Source: Halobacteriales archaeon QS_9_68_17 (GTDB lineage: Archaea; Halobacteriota; Halobacteria; Halobacteriales; Natronoarchaeaceae). From it: a stretch of DNA of 39,292 nt. A program made the position numbers and the translations under genes. Shown piece after piece: positions 8,905-18,614 of the stretch (the first letter of the stretch is position 1; every line of letters starts with the position of its first letter). The stretch is from positions 90,512 to 129,803 of the forward strand of contig PXSA01000011.1 of NCBI GenBank assembly GCA_003023565.1, read 5' to 3'. Below the pieces are notes generated by a model, which ran no database searches, was not told the origin of the DNA, and saw only the letters and a program-made list of their open reading frames with translations.

Positions 8905-9265
8905 TGTCGTGGCGTCGGAAGAAGTCGGCGTAGCGCTCGTAGTGCGTCTCCAGTTCGTCGCCCGGGAACTCCATCATCTCGGTCCAGCCGCGGTTGTAGA
9001 AGTCGAAGTTGGCCTGGATGTGCGTGATCTCGCGGGCCTGTGCCTCCGTGAAGCCCGCGTCGAGCGCCTCGACGTACGCGTCGAAGGTGGCGTCGAAGAA
9101 GTCGTCGAGGTGGTCCTTTCGCTCCTCGCGGTGGGTCTCGTTCGCCTTGTCGAGGAAGATGCTCGTGTGGAGGTCGACGAGCTTGTTCCGCACTACGTTG
9201 CCGACGACCGGCGTGGTGAGCGACTTCTTCGCGGCCCAGTGCCGAACGTTCTGACGGATCTTCAT
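8663..9265 (-). CDS. Conserved haloarchaeal protein (DUF6149-like)
   Basis: A 200-residue acidic soluble protein. The first ~140 residues are helical (MKIRQNVRHWAAKKSL; HLDDFFDATFDAYVEALDAGF; REITHIQANFDFYNRGWTEMMEF), with a Trp/Tyr-rich patch. The tail from about residue 140 is low-complexity Asp/Glu/Gly/Pro (DDPEHPHAEGGFADDVYVED). I believe it matches a haloarchaea-only family annotated DUF6149; no function is known. The ATG at 9265 is divergent from the oxidoreductase at 9352, with about 86 bases carrying both promoters. Its 3' third is overlapped by the abnormal tail of the convergent IucA/IucC-like ORF. Confidence 0.75.
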   Translation of the reverse strand: MKIRQNVRHWAAKKSLTTPVVGNVVRNKLVDLHTSIFLDKANETHREERKDHLDDFFDATFDAYVEALDAGFTEAQAREITHIQANFDFYNRGWTEMMEFPGDELETHYERYADFFRRHDITIDDPLGEFRPAEGTADAPATPENLDDPEHPHAEGGFADDVYVEDEEGNLVVGGQHEPQDVDVTDAPGVDEGSEREGEA

Positions 9266-9351
9266 GTCCCGACCTTAGGACGGGAACCTAATCAACCCGA
9301 CGACGTTCGAGATAGCAATCCACTTCAACCCCCGTTCCGAAAACACCGATC

Positions 9352-10647
9352 ATGACCCAGTCGTACGTAATCATCGGAGACGGGATCGCGGGGAGTTCCG
9401 CGGCCGAGACGCTCCGGGAGGAAGATCCCAAGGCCGACATCACCGTCATCACCGATGAAGGAGAAGCCCTGTACAACCGCATTCTCATCAAGGAGTTCGC
9501 GAAAGGGAAACTGCCCGAAGCCCCGATCTCTATCCACGAGGAAGAGTGGTACGCCGAGCGCGACGTCGACCTCGCCCTGAACACCCACGTCACGGAGATC
9601 GACCCCGACGCCCACGAGATCCACACCCACGAGGGCGACGTGCACGACTACGACAAGCTGCTCGTCGCCACCGGCGGCACGCCGACCCAGCTCCCCGTCG
9701 AGAACAGCGACGCCGACGGCATCCACCACTTCTGGACGTTTCAGGACGCCCGGCAGATCGCCGAACACGCGGCGGCGGCGGACACCGGCGCGGTCGTCGG
9801 TGCGGGCCTGCTCGGTATCGACCTCGCCGCGATCTGCGGCGCGCAGGACATCGACGCGAACTACTTCATGCGCGGCAACCGCTGGTGGCGCTACGCGCTC
9901 TCGGAGGAGGGCGCGGAGATCATCCACGACGGCCTGCGCGAGAAGGGCGTCACGCCCGTCTTCGAGAGCGGCGTCGACCGGTTCGTCACCGACGACGACG
10001 GCCGCGTCACCGCGACGGTCACCCCCGACGGCGAGGAGCACGAGAGCGACTTCGTCGGCATCGCCATCGGTCTGGACTTCAACACGGAAGTCCTGCGCGG
10101 CACCGGCGTCGAGACCGGCGACGGCGACGGCGTCGTCGTCGACGAGTACATGCAGACGAGCGTCGACGACATCTACGCGGCGGGCGACCTGACGCGGTTC
10201 TACGACACCATCCTCAACGACCACGGGCAGAACGGGTCCTGGGGCAGCGCGAAGGAGCAGGGGCAGGTCGCGGCCCAGAACATGGTCGCCGACACCGTTG
10301 CGCCGGAGACGCAACGAGCAGACGGCGAAGCCGTCGACGGCGAGGAGGAAGCGTTCCGCTGGGTCTCCTCGTACTCGATCACTCACTTCGACTTCCCCTT
10401 CCTCTCGTTCGGGCACCCGACCCTCGGCGACGACCACGCCGAGCGCAAGTACAACGACACGGAGTGGCGTCGCCTCGCGTTCAAGGACGGCAAGATAGTC
10501 GGCGGCGTCCTCATCGGCGACCTCGCTCCCCAGAGCGCGTTCAAACAACTCGTCCGCGAGGAGCGCGACGTCGCGGACCAGAAGGAAGTCCTCCTCGAGA
10601 AGGAGGTCAACCTCGACAAACTCGACGCCCCCGCGAAAGAACAGTAG
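9352..10647 (+). CDS. FAD/NAD(P)-dependent oxidoreductase (NirB-/ferredoxin-reductase-like)
   Basis: A 431-residue cytoplasmic flavoprotein of the pyridine-nucleotide-disulfide reductase superfamily. Motifs in order: FAD loop VIIGDGIAGSSAAETL near residue 6, ATGG (about residue 104), NAD loop AVVGAGLLGIDLA near residue 145, and the second FAD motif VDDIYAAGDLTRF near 275. The CxxxxC redox disulfide is missing, so it is of the NirB/rubredoxin-reductase/monodehydroascorbate type passing electrons to an unknown partner. The C-terminal ~110 residues (HFDFPFLSFG, WRRLAFKDGKIVGGVLIGD) match the usual interface domain. No acceptor gene is adjacent. The stop lies within about ten bases of the end of the BAT-regulator pseudogene on the other strand. 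Confidence 0.88.
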   Translation: MTQSYVIIGDGIAGSSAAETLREEDPKADITVITDEGEALYNRILIKEFAKGKLPEAPISIHEEEWYAERDVDLALNTHVTEIDPDAHEIHTHEGDVHDYDKLLVATGGTPTQLPVENSDADGIHHFWTFQDARQIAEHAAAADTGAVVGAGLLGIDLAAICGAQDIDANYFMRGNRWWRYALSEEGAEIIHDGLREKGVTPVFESGVDRFVTDDDGRVTATVTPDGEEHESDFVGIAIGLDFNTEVLRGTGVETGDGDGVVVDEYMQTSVDDIYAAGDLTRFYDTILNDHGQNGSWGSAKEQGQVAAQNMVADTVAPETQRADGEAVDGEEEAFRWVSSYSITHFDFPFLSFGHPTLGDDHAERKYNDTEWRRLAFKDGKIVGGVLIGDLAPQSAFKQLVREERDVADQKEVLLEKEVNLDKLDAPAKEQ

Positions 10648-10651
10648 CGTC

Positions 10652-11810
10652 CCGGCGTCGGCCGCGAGGTCGACCGTCACGCCCTGGCCGTCCGAACGGA
10701 CGGTTTCGAGTCGCCCGCCGTGGTCGAACACGGTTGCGGTGATGCTCTCGCCCGTCAGGTCGGTCCCGAACCGCCGGACCGTCTCCCCGTCGACCTCCCG
10801 CTCGGAGAGGTTCTCTAGCCCGGTTAGAGGGAGAACGGAAGCGCTCGATCCCGCGTCGGCCGCCGACGCGCCCCGGGCACAGAAGAACGCCCGGCGTCCG
10901 CCGTCGGCCCGCGTAACGGTGTTCCCGTGGACGAACTCGCAGGCGGTCTCGCCGACGAACCGCACGGGACCGACCCGGTCATCGGAGATCCTGACCTCGG
11001 TTCGGTCAGTTCGTCGCTGGCGAGGGCGTTCTTGCTCTCGACGGCTGGCGTACGCGACGGTGTCCGAGAGCCCCGACAGGACCGCGCGTTCGAGTTCGCC
11101 GAAAACGCCGGACTCGGAGGTGTACACGGTGAGAACGCCGAACAGGCTGTCCTCGGAGTCGGTCGGCAACGCGATCACGGCGTGGTACCCGCGGCCGAGC
11201 GCCGCCTGTCGCCACTGGCCGAACGGCGGGTCGTCGAGCAGTTCGTTGACCACCACCGCTTCGTGCGTCCCCGCGGCGGTCACCGCCGGCGGCCGGTCGT
11301 CCTCGTCGGCGGCCGTCGCGAGCGCGATCCCGTCCGGATACCCGTTCTCGGTACCCGCCCACTCCGCCGGACGGATCTCGTCGCCGGTGTCGTTCTGCTT
11401 CCCGATCCACGCCAACCGGTACGGTCCCACGTCGGCGAGGTGTCGGCAGACGACGTCCGCTATCTCGGCCCCGCTCGACGCGCTGACGAGCGCCTGCCGG
11501 ATGTCGCGGACGGCGTCGTTGATACGTCGCAGGCGTTTCGGCGACGCCTTCCGCTCGGTGAGCGTCGACTCGCGGTCGTGGATCCGCTGTTCGCGATCGG
11601 CCCGAGAGCGCGGCGCTGGTGTTCGCGGTGACCGTCTCGACGAACTCCAGTTCGGTCGACCCGAACCCGTTCGGACCGCCCGTTCCCGTGACGACGACGC
11701 CCTGACCGCCGACGGGATGAGCGACGATATCCGTGACCTCGCAGTGGTCGCCGTCGAGCGGCTCCACCGAGCCGCGGAACTCGTCGCTCGGTCGAGCGCT
11801 TCGAGGCCGC
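10652..11810 (-). pseudogene. Truncated, frameshifted bacterio-opsin-activator-like regulator (GAF-BAT)
   Basis: Remains of a GAF/HTH-10 family transcription regulator. Reading downward: the end of one GAF domain (TGGPNGFGSTELEFVETV, 11767 frame), a frame change near 11600, a linker in the other frame (DREQRIHDRESTLTERKA; RRINDAVRDIRQALVS), then a GAF domain (GPYRLAWIGKQND; SLFGVLTVYTSESGVF), then the BAT-associated beta domain (CEFVHGNTV; FGTDLTGESITATVFDHGG). Homology stops at about 10655; the C-terminal bacterio-opsin-activator HTH is missing, and the frame runs antisense through the whole oxidoreductase. At least one extra base plus loss of both ends make it non-functional. The N-terminal boundary is uncertain. 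Confidence 0.7.
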
Positions 11811-11871
11811 TGTTCGGGTTCTGTCGACGGTGTCGGTGGTACGCCGGTGGTGCAGAAAAGAGAGAGTTCGG

Positions 11872-11979
11872 TTACGCCGCGCCTATCATCGCGGCGATGA
11901 ACGACCAGTCGGTGCCGGACTCGGTCTCGCGTTTCTTGTGCTCGGCGTCGCTCTCGTCCCGTGGATGCTTCCAGTGCAT
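11872..11979 (-). CDS. Possible 35-residue small protein
   Basis: An ATG-to-TAA ORF encoding a charged N-terminal two thirds (MHWKHPRDESDAEHKKRETE) and a hydrophobic end (WSFIAAMIGAA), the layout of a tail-anchored or membrane-associated small protein. It is supported by a well-placed TATA-like ATATAA on the minus strand (about 12026-12031), 45-50 bases before the start, with an inverted repeat directly below it. GGAGGT abuts the ATG with no spacing, so it is probably not a working ribosome site. No family recognised; it could also be chance. Confidence 0.35.
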   Translation of the reverse strand: MHWKHPRDESDAEHKKRETESGTDWSFIAAMIGAA

Positions 11980-12003
11980 ACCTCCCCTAACGGCTCGCCA
12001 CTA

Positions 12004-12031
12004 AAGTGTCTTGTCTAAATGACACTTATAT
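12004..12031 (-). promoter_or_regulatory. Inverted repeat next to TATA box (candidate operator)
   Basis: AAGTGTC (12004-12010) and GACACTT (12021-12027) form a perfect 7-bp inverted repeat with a 10-base spacer. The right arm abuts a TATA-like box (ATATAA on the minus strand), so a protein bound here would block transcription toward the 35-residue ORF. It could also act on thi4 from 190 bases away. Confidence 0.45.
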
Positions 12032-12036
12032 CATGA

Positions 12037-13155
<1,119 letters not shown>

Positions 13156-13308
13156 CACGACGACTTAGTCGGCCCGTCCGCGACCGCCGCCGCGCCGACG
13201 TACCCCACTCGCCGAGGATCGTCGGGCGGCTACCTCTACGTTCGGGGGCAACAGCCGGCGGACCTCCCGCCCGCGTTCGCGGTCGTCGGGGCCGGGATCG
13301 GGGTAACG

Positions 13309-13515
13309 GTGACCGCTATCGAGTCGAACGCGCGGTTGAAATCCGCGTTCGACGGCCTCCTACGGTCGACCGGGACCGCGGCGTTCGTCCTGCTGATGAT
13401 GGCCGTCGTCGCGTTCCTGAGCGAGACGGAAGCGATAGCCGTTCTCCTCGGGTTCGGTGGCGGCGTCCTCGCCACGACGGTCGTCGCGCTAGTCGAATCG
13501 CGACTGCGTCCGTGA
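13309..13515 (+). CDS. Short two-helix membrane protein, possibly a 5'-truncated remnant
   Basis: From the GTG at 13309 it encodes 68 residues with two hydrophobic segments (TAAFVLLMMAVVAFL and IAVLLGFGGGVLATTVVALV) and a basic end (ESRLRP). The same frame is open back to the thi4 stop at 13155, and its codons upstream read like protein (YLYVRGQQPADLPPAFAVV, then a helix-like VVGAGIGVTVTA), but contain no start codon. So either translation begins inside, or the 5' part of a three-helix protein was lost. Family not recognised. Confidence 0.4.
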   Translation: MTAIESNARLKSAFDGLLRSTGTAAFVLLMMAVVAFLSETEAIAVLLGFGGGVLATTVVALVESRLRP

Positions 13516-13546
13516 CCGGCAGCACGGAGACGCCCAGCGAGCGAGG

Positions 13547-14978
13547 TTACCCGTCGCGCCGCCCGAACGCGAACAGACACGTCGGCGTCTGCCCGGCCGC
13601 CCGCGGCGAGAGGTGGTCGGTGACCGCGTCGTCGTAGAACGTCAGTCCCGTCCCGCCGAGGTCCCGGTGGGCGTACGTCGCGAGGTAGAGTCGCCCGAGC
13701 GTCACGCCCGCCTCCAGTTGCGCGAGGCGGTAGCCGCGGTCCCCGAGGCGGTCGACCGGTTCGTCCGCGTCGGCGAGCAGGTAGACGTTGACGTGCGCGT
13801 CGCCCGCCCACGACTGGTCCAGCGCGAGGTGGCGCTTCGTCCGGCGGTCGACGCCGCTCAGTCGTTCCAGTTCCGCCGTTTCCGGGAGGAACTGGTACGT
13901 CCCGTCGGGGACGCCGTCGACGCCCGCCGCGAGCACATAGGCGTCGTTGAACGCGAGGCCGTCCGCCGCACCGCCGTTCCAGTCGCCGGGGACGCCCCGC
14001 GTCGCGCGGTCGAGGACGGTGCCGACCTGTCGACGCGTCGGCCCCGTCTCGGGGTCGAACTCGCGGCAGGACCCGCGGCGACGCACGGTCGCGTGGAAGG
14101 GCCGCGCGGACGCCGTCTCGTGGTCGACCGGGTCGAGCGGAACGCGCTCGCCTTCGCCGGCGGCGCGCGTGCCGGCACCGCGGGCGTCGTCAGGCTATCG
14201 GGTCGACCGGGGTCGAGGGCGGGGTCGGCGCGCCCCGGCCGATCGGCACCAGTTCCAGCGGGGCCTCGTCCTCGGGGTCGACGCCGACCAGTTCGGCGAC
14301 CGCGCCGTCGTCGAAGCCGGCGACCGCCTCGGCGCGGTAGTCCAGCGCGTGCGCCGCGCCGAGCAGGTTCGCGAGCACGGTGCCGGAGTCCCAGAACGCG
14401 TGGCGGTAGGTCCGCTCCCGGTACTTCCAAGCGTTTCGCCACCACGTCGACGTGGCCACGGCGGTGACGGGCGCGTCCGCCACCGACTCGTAGCCGCCCG
14501 TCGCGTCCGCTAGCACGCCGCGGTAGTCGCCCTTCCGGACCACGTCGAGGGAGAACGTCGCCGGGTCGAAGTGGTAGACGCCCGCCCGCAGGCCGTCGCA
14601 GTCGCCGCAGACGAGATAGAGGTCGACGTGATACAGCTTTCCCGTGCACGACGCCGCCCGGAAGCGCACCGTCCGCCCCTGTCGTTCGATCGACTCGACG
14701 ACCCCGTTCGCTGCGTAACAGAGCGTCGCGAGCGTCTCGCGGTCCGGCGTCGCCCGCGGCGACTGCTCGGTCCCGGAGAGCGGGTCCGCCGTCGTCTCCG
14801 CGACGACCGAGAGCGTCGGTGCCTGCGGCTGTCGTACTGTCGACAGTGACTCCCGCGGGAGGCCCTCATACACTTTGACCGGCCGCGGGCGGTTGTCGTG
14901 GTCGAGGCTGAAATCGTCCTCCCGGACGCTGCGCGGACTGTGCTTCGTCCGCTCGTGGTACGCGCGGGCGTCGACCAT
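13547..14978 (-). pseudogene. SagB/ThcOx-type twin-nitroreductase-domain dehydrogenase, split by a frameshift
   Basis: Flavin-dependent oxidoreductase of the SagB-type dehydrogenase family. The N-terminal half starts at ATG 14978 (MVDARAYHERTKHS, then DNRPRPVKVYEGLPRE), with nitroreductase motifs LCYAANGV, LYHVDLYLVCGDCDG and FWDSGTVLANLLGAAHAL, and stops at 14190. The second domain follows in the next frame: DDARGAGTRAAGEGERVPLD at about 14170, RRRGSCREFDPETGPTRRQV, DQSWAGDAHVNVYL, AQLEAGVTLGRLYLATYA, ending 13547. Removing one base near 14190 restores a single ~475-residue protein. It may be a pseudogene or a sequence error. No RiPP peptide or YcaO partner is nearby, so a heterocycle-oxidase role is not supported. 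A T-rich box lies about 28 bases before the start. Confidence 0.8.
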
Positions 14979-15039
14979 ACTCGGTGCCACGCCGGATCGG
15001 GTGAAAAAGGTCACAGACGGGGAGATCGTTGCTCCGTCT

Positions 15040-15110
15040 CACCGGAGAGAAAATACACATATATCTATCGTTATATAGGGGAAATATAATAGATTCAAGG
15101 TGGGATCCGT
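15040..15110. promoter_or_regulatory. AT-rich divergent promoter region
   Basis: Between the divergent SagB-type gene and the ORF at 15187 is an unusually AT-rich patch containing TTATATAG (15071-15078) and AAATATAATAG (15082-15092), either of which could serve the rightward gene. Its base composition stands out sharply from the flanking GC-rich DNA. Confidence 0.45.
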
Positions 15111-15186
15111 AGACGTTCGACACACCGCGTGCCGTCGGCGACCGACGTCGCGGACGCGCGACCGAACCGACGAGGCCTCACGATCC

Positions 15187-15615
15187 ATGTCACGACCCGA
15201 CGATACGACGACCGCGGGCGGAGACGAGTCGACCCACCGCGAGTACGTGCTCGACGTCCGCATCGTCGAGTGTCATCCGCACGAGGGCGAAAGTCCCCGC
15301 TATCGCTTCGAAGCGCCGCACCACGAGGGGGAATCGTTCGACGACCCCGACCTCGCGGAACTGTACGCCGACGTGTACTTCGACGTCAACGGGTTCGAGG
15401 AGGCTGGAACGGGCGAACGCGGCGTCCCGCCCGAGATCATTCAGGCAGGCCGGGACACGCTCGCCGCGTACTTCCTCACGCAACCGGGTACGGACGAGAA
15501 CTGGGTGGCCTCCTTCTTCGGCGTGACGGTCGAGAAGGTCGACCAGTACGTCTCCTGGGTGGAGAACCGGAGCGAGGAAGTCCGCCACGGGGCCGAGGAG
15601 CGAGGGATCGCGTAA
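15187..15615 (+). CDS. Conserved haloarchaeal small acidic protein, unknown function
   Basis: A 142-residue soluble protein starting at ATG 15187 (MSRPDDTTTAGGDESTHREY). The first half is beta-like with REYVLDVRIVECHPH and YRFEAPHHEGESFDDPDLAELYADVYFDVNGF. The second half looks like a helical winged-type domain (VPPEIIQAGRDTLAAYFL; ENWVASFFGVTVEKVDQYVSWV) that could bind nucleic acid, but no clear HTH was identified. Family not recognised. It sits between two AT-rich islands (15040-15110 and 15690-15780) and is followed by a T-rich, GC-poor 180-base gap. Confidence 0.65.
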   Translation: MSRPDDTTTAGGDESTHREYVLDVRIVECHPHEGESPRYRFEAPHHEGESFDDPDLAELYADVYFDVNGFEEAGTGERGVPPEIIQAGRDTLAAYFLTQPGTDENWVASFFGVTVEKVDQYVSWVENRSEEVRHGAEERGIA

Positions 15616-15689
15616 CCCCCTCCAGCGTCGCCTCCCCTTCTTCTCACGGTCCTCTTCGAACGTTCGTGTCCGTCCGACCTCGTCTACCC

Positions 15690-15797
15690 GTGGTAAAAAG
15701 TACCAATGTATATCTTTATTATCTATTTTATATAGACGTACACTAAAATATGCCTATTATAAATTTACTTGTGGCGACGTAGAAGGGATCCGTTCGT
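15690..15797 (+). promoter_or_regulatory. AT-rich promoter of the PhoX-like gene
   Basis: The 100 bases before 15798 are AT-rich, with several TATA-like runs; TATTATAAA (15755-15763) lies about 35-43 bases before the ATG. A short dyad GGTA-AAAAG-TACC lies at about 15691-15703. For a secreted phosphatase-like gene, phosphate control would be plausible, but no known haloarchaeal Pho element is identified here. Confidence 0.45.
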
Positions 15798-17975
15798 ATG
15801 GTAGAATTCACCAGACGGAAGCTAATGGCGACGTCAGTCGCGGCGTCGCTGGGGGCGAGTGTCTCGGGGGTCGCGAGCGCGCACGGAGACGAGGACGGCG
15901 ACACGGAGAACGCACCCTACGTACGGGGGGAGATCGAGCGGCTGGCGCACGTCCCGCTCGGCGCGGAGATGACCGGCCCGTTCGTCACGGGGGGAACGCT
16001 CGTTTTCAGCGTACAGCACCCGAGTCGGGGCAACCCGGCTCCGTTCGACAGGGGAAGCATCGGATACGTCCGCGGCCACGACTTCAGCGGCGGCGACGGG
16101 TTCGAGGAACTGTCGATCCCGACGTCGAACGAAGACCAGGGAAAGACCCGCGTCGCGACCGGGGAGTTCGAGGTCCTCGCCGCGGAAGGGGATAACATCG
16201 CGAACAACGAGGACATGGGGATGCCACAGACACCCGGCGGACTGGCCATCGACCAGTTCGAGGCGTCGCAGTACGGCGACATCGGGTACAACCCCGACAT
16301 GAACCAGTTCGTCCCCGTGGAGGACGGTGGCGGCGACGACGGGACCCACGGTAACGACGGGAACCACGGCGGCAAGGGTAACGACGGCGACAAGGGTAAC
16401 GACGGCGGCAAGGGCAACGACGGCAACGACGGCGGCAAGGGCAACGACGGCAACGACGAGAACCACAGCAACGACAGGAACGACGGGAACCACGGTAACG
16501 GGAAGGGCGACTACGCGGGCTATCTGTTCACGAACTTCGAGAACAGCCCCGGCAACGTCACCCGGACGCCGATCGTCCACAACGACGACGGCACGTTAGA
16601 CGCCGACCTCGACAACGCGATCAACCTCGCCAACACCGACGCGCTGCGGGAGATCGGCGGCACGCGGATCAACTGCTACGGCGACCTCACGCCGTGGAAC
16701 ACGCCGGTGACGGCCGAGGAGGAGTACGCCCACGCGCGAGTGAGCGGCCCGGCGACCGTCAGCGACATCGTCGACGAGGGGACCGGCGTCGGTCTCCGCG
16801 GCGGGGCGCAGTTCTGGAACCGCCCGAACCCGAGCGAGATCATCGAGGCGCTGGGGGAGTACCACGGAGACGATAGCTGGACGCCGCAGGGCTTCTGGGC
16901 GCTCTCCGGCGTCGAACTGCTCGCGTACTACCTCGGCGCGACCCCGGTCGACCAGGACGACGGAGAGAACGTCACGGAACCGATCGGCGAAGGGTATCCG
17001 AACCCCTATCGGACCGGCTACATCGTGGAGTTCCAGGACCCGACCGCGGACGAACCGACGCCCGTGAAGTACTACATCGGCGGCCGCGCCGCATGGGAAG
17101 CGCCGGACTTCCAGGAGGACGAGCGGACCGTCTACCTCAGTTGCGACGGCGCGAACAAGGGGTTTTACAAACTCGTCACGGACGAACCGATCACGAGCTA
17201 CGACGACCCGATGGACATCTCGGGGACGCTCCACGCCGCGAAGGTGACCAATCATGACGCCGCCGCGAACAACCCGCCGGCCGAGGTCGACCTCCGGATC
17301 GAGTGGGTGGAACTCGGCAGCGCGAGCAACCGCGAGGTCGAGTCGTGGATCGCCGAGTACGACGACGTGAATCAGCAGACGTACCTCGAAACCCACGCCG
17401 AGACGGCCTGGGACGAGGACCTCGAAGCGGCCATCGCGGAGGCCGACCAGGAGGTCGCGGAGAACGGCAACCGGAACTACGTCACCGATCAGGAGATCCT
17501 CGACTGGGCCGAGCAGTACGAGAGCGAGGGTCCGGGCGGCGTCGACGAGGAACTCCGTCGCGTGCCCTTCATCGAGACCCGCGCGGCCGCCAAGGAGGTC
17601 GGCGCGTCCGTCGAGTTCCGCAAGAGCGAGGGGATCGACAGCATCGAGGGGGCCGGCCCCGGCGACTACATCTACCTCGGCATCTCCGAGGTCAACGACG
17701 GCACGAGCGACGACGTGGGCGACGTGCAGGTCGACCGCGTCGACGGCGGCCTCGTCTACCGCGCGGAGATCGAGGAGCACTACGACATCTCCACGCTCGA
17801 ACCCGTCATCGTGGGGCCGGACGGGACCGACCCGGCCGACGTGGCGGACGACGCGCTGCTCAACGTAGACAACGTGTACGTCATGGACGACGGCCGCGTC
17901 CTCTGTTGCGAGGACGCCAGCCAGTACGGCCGCTCCTACCCGAACGACTGCATGTACGTGTACACGCCGGAGTAA
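15798..17975 (+). CDS. Exported PhoX/DUF839-family protein with a Gly-Asn-Asp repeat insert
   Basis: A 725-residue protein with a twin-arginine signal (FTRRKLMATSVAASLGAS, cleavage near SAHG). It resembles the DUF839/PhoX family, calcium- and iron-dependent phosphatases of the cell exterior. Supporting segments: GGLAIDQFEASQYGDIGY, TRINCYGDLTPWNTPVTAEEEY (the DUF839 TPWxTxxxxEE motif), YRTGYIVEFQDP, ERTVYLSCDGANKGFYKL, and a C-terminal RVLCCEDASQYGRSYPNDC. Residues ~176-237 are a low-complexity insert of G-N-D and G-G-K-G-N-D repeats with His, absent from typical PhoX. The two Cys clusters near the end are unusual for an extracellular haloarchaeal protein. Phosphatase activity is inferred. 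Confidence 0.8.
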   Translation: MVEFTRRKLMATSVAASLGASVSGVASAHGDEDGDTENAPYVRGEIERLAHVPLGAEMTGPFVTGGTLVFSVQHPSRGNPAPFDRGSIGYVRGHDFSGGDGFEELSIPTSNEDQGKTRVATGEFEVLAAEGDNIANNEDMGMPQTPGGLAIDQFEASQYGDIGYNPDMNQFVPVEDGGGDDGTHGNDGNHGGKGNDGDKGNDGGKGNDGNDGGKGNDGNDENHSNDRNDGNHGNGKGDYAGYLFTNFENSPGNVTRTPIVHNDDGTLDADLDNAINLANTDALREIGGTRINCYGDLTPWNTPVTAEEEYAHARVSGPATVSDIVDEGTGVGLRGGAQFWNRPNPSEIIEALGEYHGDDSWTPQGFWALSGVELLAYYLGATPVDQDDGENVTEPIGEGYPNPYRTGYIVEFQDPTADEPTPVKYYIGGRAAWEAPDFQEDERTVYLSCDGANKGFYKLVTDEPITSYDDPMDISGTLHAAKVTNHDAAANNPPAEVDLRIEWVELGSASNREVESWIAEYDDVNQQTYLETHAETAWDEDLEAAIAEADQEVAENGNRNYVTDQEILDWAEQYESEGPGGVDEELRRVPFIETRAAAKEVGASVEFRKSEGIDSIEGAGPGDYIYLGISEVNDGTSDDVGDVQVDRVDGGLVYRAEIEEHYDISTLEPVIVGPDGTDPADVADDALLNVDNVYVMDDGRVLCCEDASQYGRSYPNDCMYVYTPE

Positions 17976-18038
17976 CGGGGACGAACCGCCGGTACGGCCG
18001 AGGCCCGCGCTCGCGCGGCCCCGGACGCTTTTTGGCGG

Positions 18039-18536
18039 GTGTCGACGATAGGGACCGAGCGATCCGCACACCGCACTCGACGCGGACTGTTCAACTATCC
18101 GGTGGTGCGACCAGAAGGTACGAACGCGACCGACACGCTCGGTCGGGTCTCGCTCTACCGCCCGCCGACGTACGACGGCGCGCCGCCGGTCGACGCCGGC
18201 GAAACCGTGAACCGGCTCCGCGAGCGCGTCGACGCCGACGTGACGGTGCGCGAGCGGTTCCTCGACGCGCACCGCGCCGACGACCTCTTCGAAGCGTTCG
18301 CCGGGGCGCGGGTCCTCGACCCGCACGACCGCGACGCCCCGCCGCGCGAGGTGCTGGAGAACCAGGTCGAGGGCGAGTTCCTCGTGGAGAACGACCCGCG
18401 CACCACGGCGGCGCTGGAGGGGTACGTCCTGCGGGCGGTCCACCTCGCCGCGACCGGCGAGGGCTTCCGCGACGACGAGCGCTGTCGCCCGTCGAACCCA
18501 CACCGACACGAGGGGGTCGTGGAAGCGCGGTTGTGA
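18039..18536 (+). CDS. Hypothetical protein, probably cut short by an in-frame TGA
   Basis: GTG-start ORF of 165 residues; the likely conserved core begins at LFNYPVVRPEGTNATDTLGR. Other stretches: VSLYRPPTYDG, VNRLRERVDADVTVRERFLD, EVLENQVEGEFLVENDPR. No signal, helix or metal motif is seen and the family is not recognised. After the TGA at 18534-18536 the same frame continues with 19 protein-like codons (PDFRAKHVESYGID) to another TGA at 18594-18596, so the ancestral protein was probably about 20 residues longer. No good promoter or upstream ATG is visible, and the 17976-18039 gap is short, so co-transcription with the PhoX-like gene is possible. Confidence 0.5.
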   Translation: MSTIGTERSAHRTRRGLFNYPVVRPEGTNATDTLGRVSLYRPPTYDGAPPVDAGETVNRLRERVDADVTVRERFLDAHRADDLFEAFAGARVLDPHDRDAPPREVLENQVEGEFLVENDPRTTAALEGYVLRAVHLAATGEGFRDDERCRPSNPHRHEGVVEARL

Positions 18537-18614
18537 GAGCCGGACTTCCGCGCGAAACACGTCGAGTCCTACGGGATAGACGCAGCGCGGGACTGAGAAA
18601 CGAGGTTTCGCGCG

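Noticed and set aside
9325..11430. A 701-codon minus-strand frame
   Set aside because: Only its first ~255 residues are regulator-like; the rest is antisense to the oxidoreductase. Treated as a pseudogene.
13547..15014. RiPP biosynthesis cluster around the SagB-type gene
   Set aside because: No YcaO, precursor peptide or transporter nearby, and the gene is broken.
18534..18536. TGA as selenocysteine
   Set aside because: No selenocysteine structure or machinery is seen and haloarchaea are not known to use it; a nonsense change is simpler.
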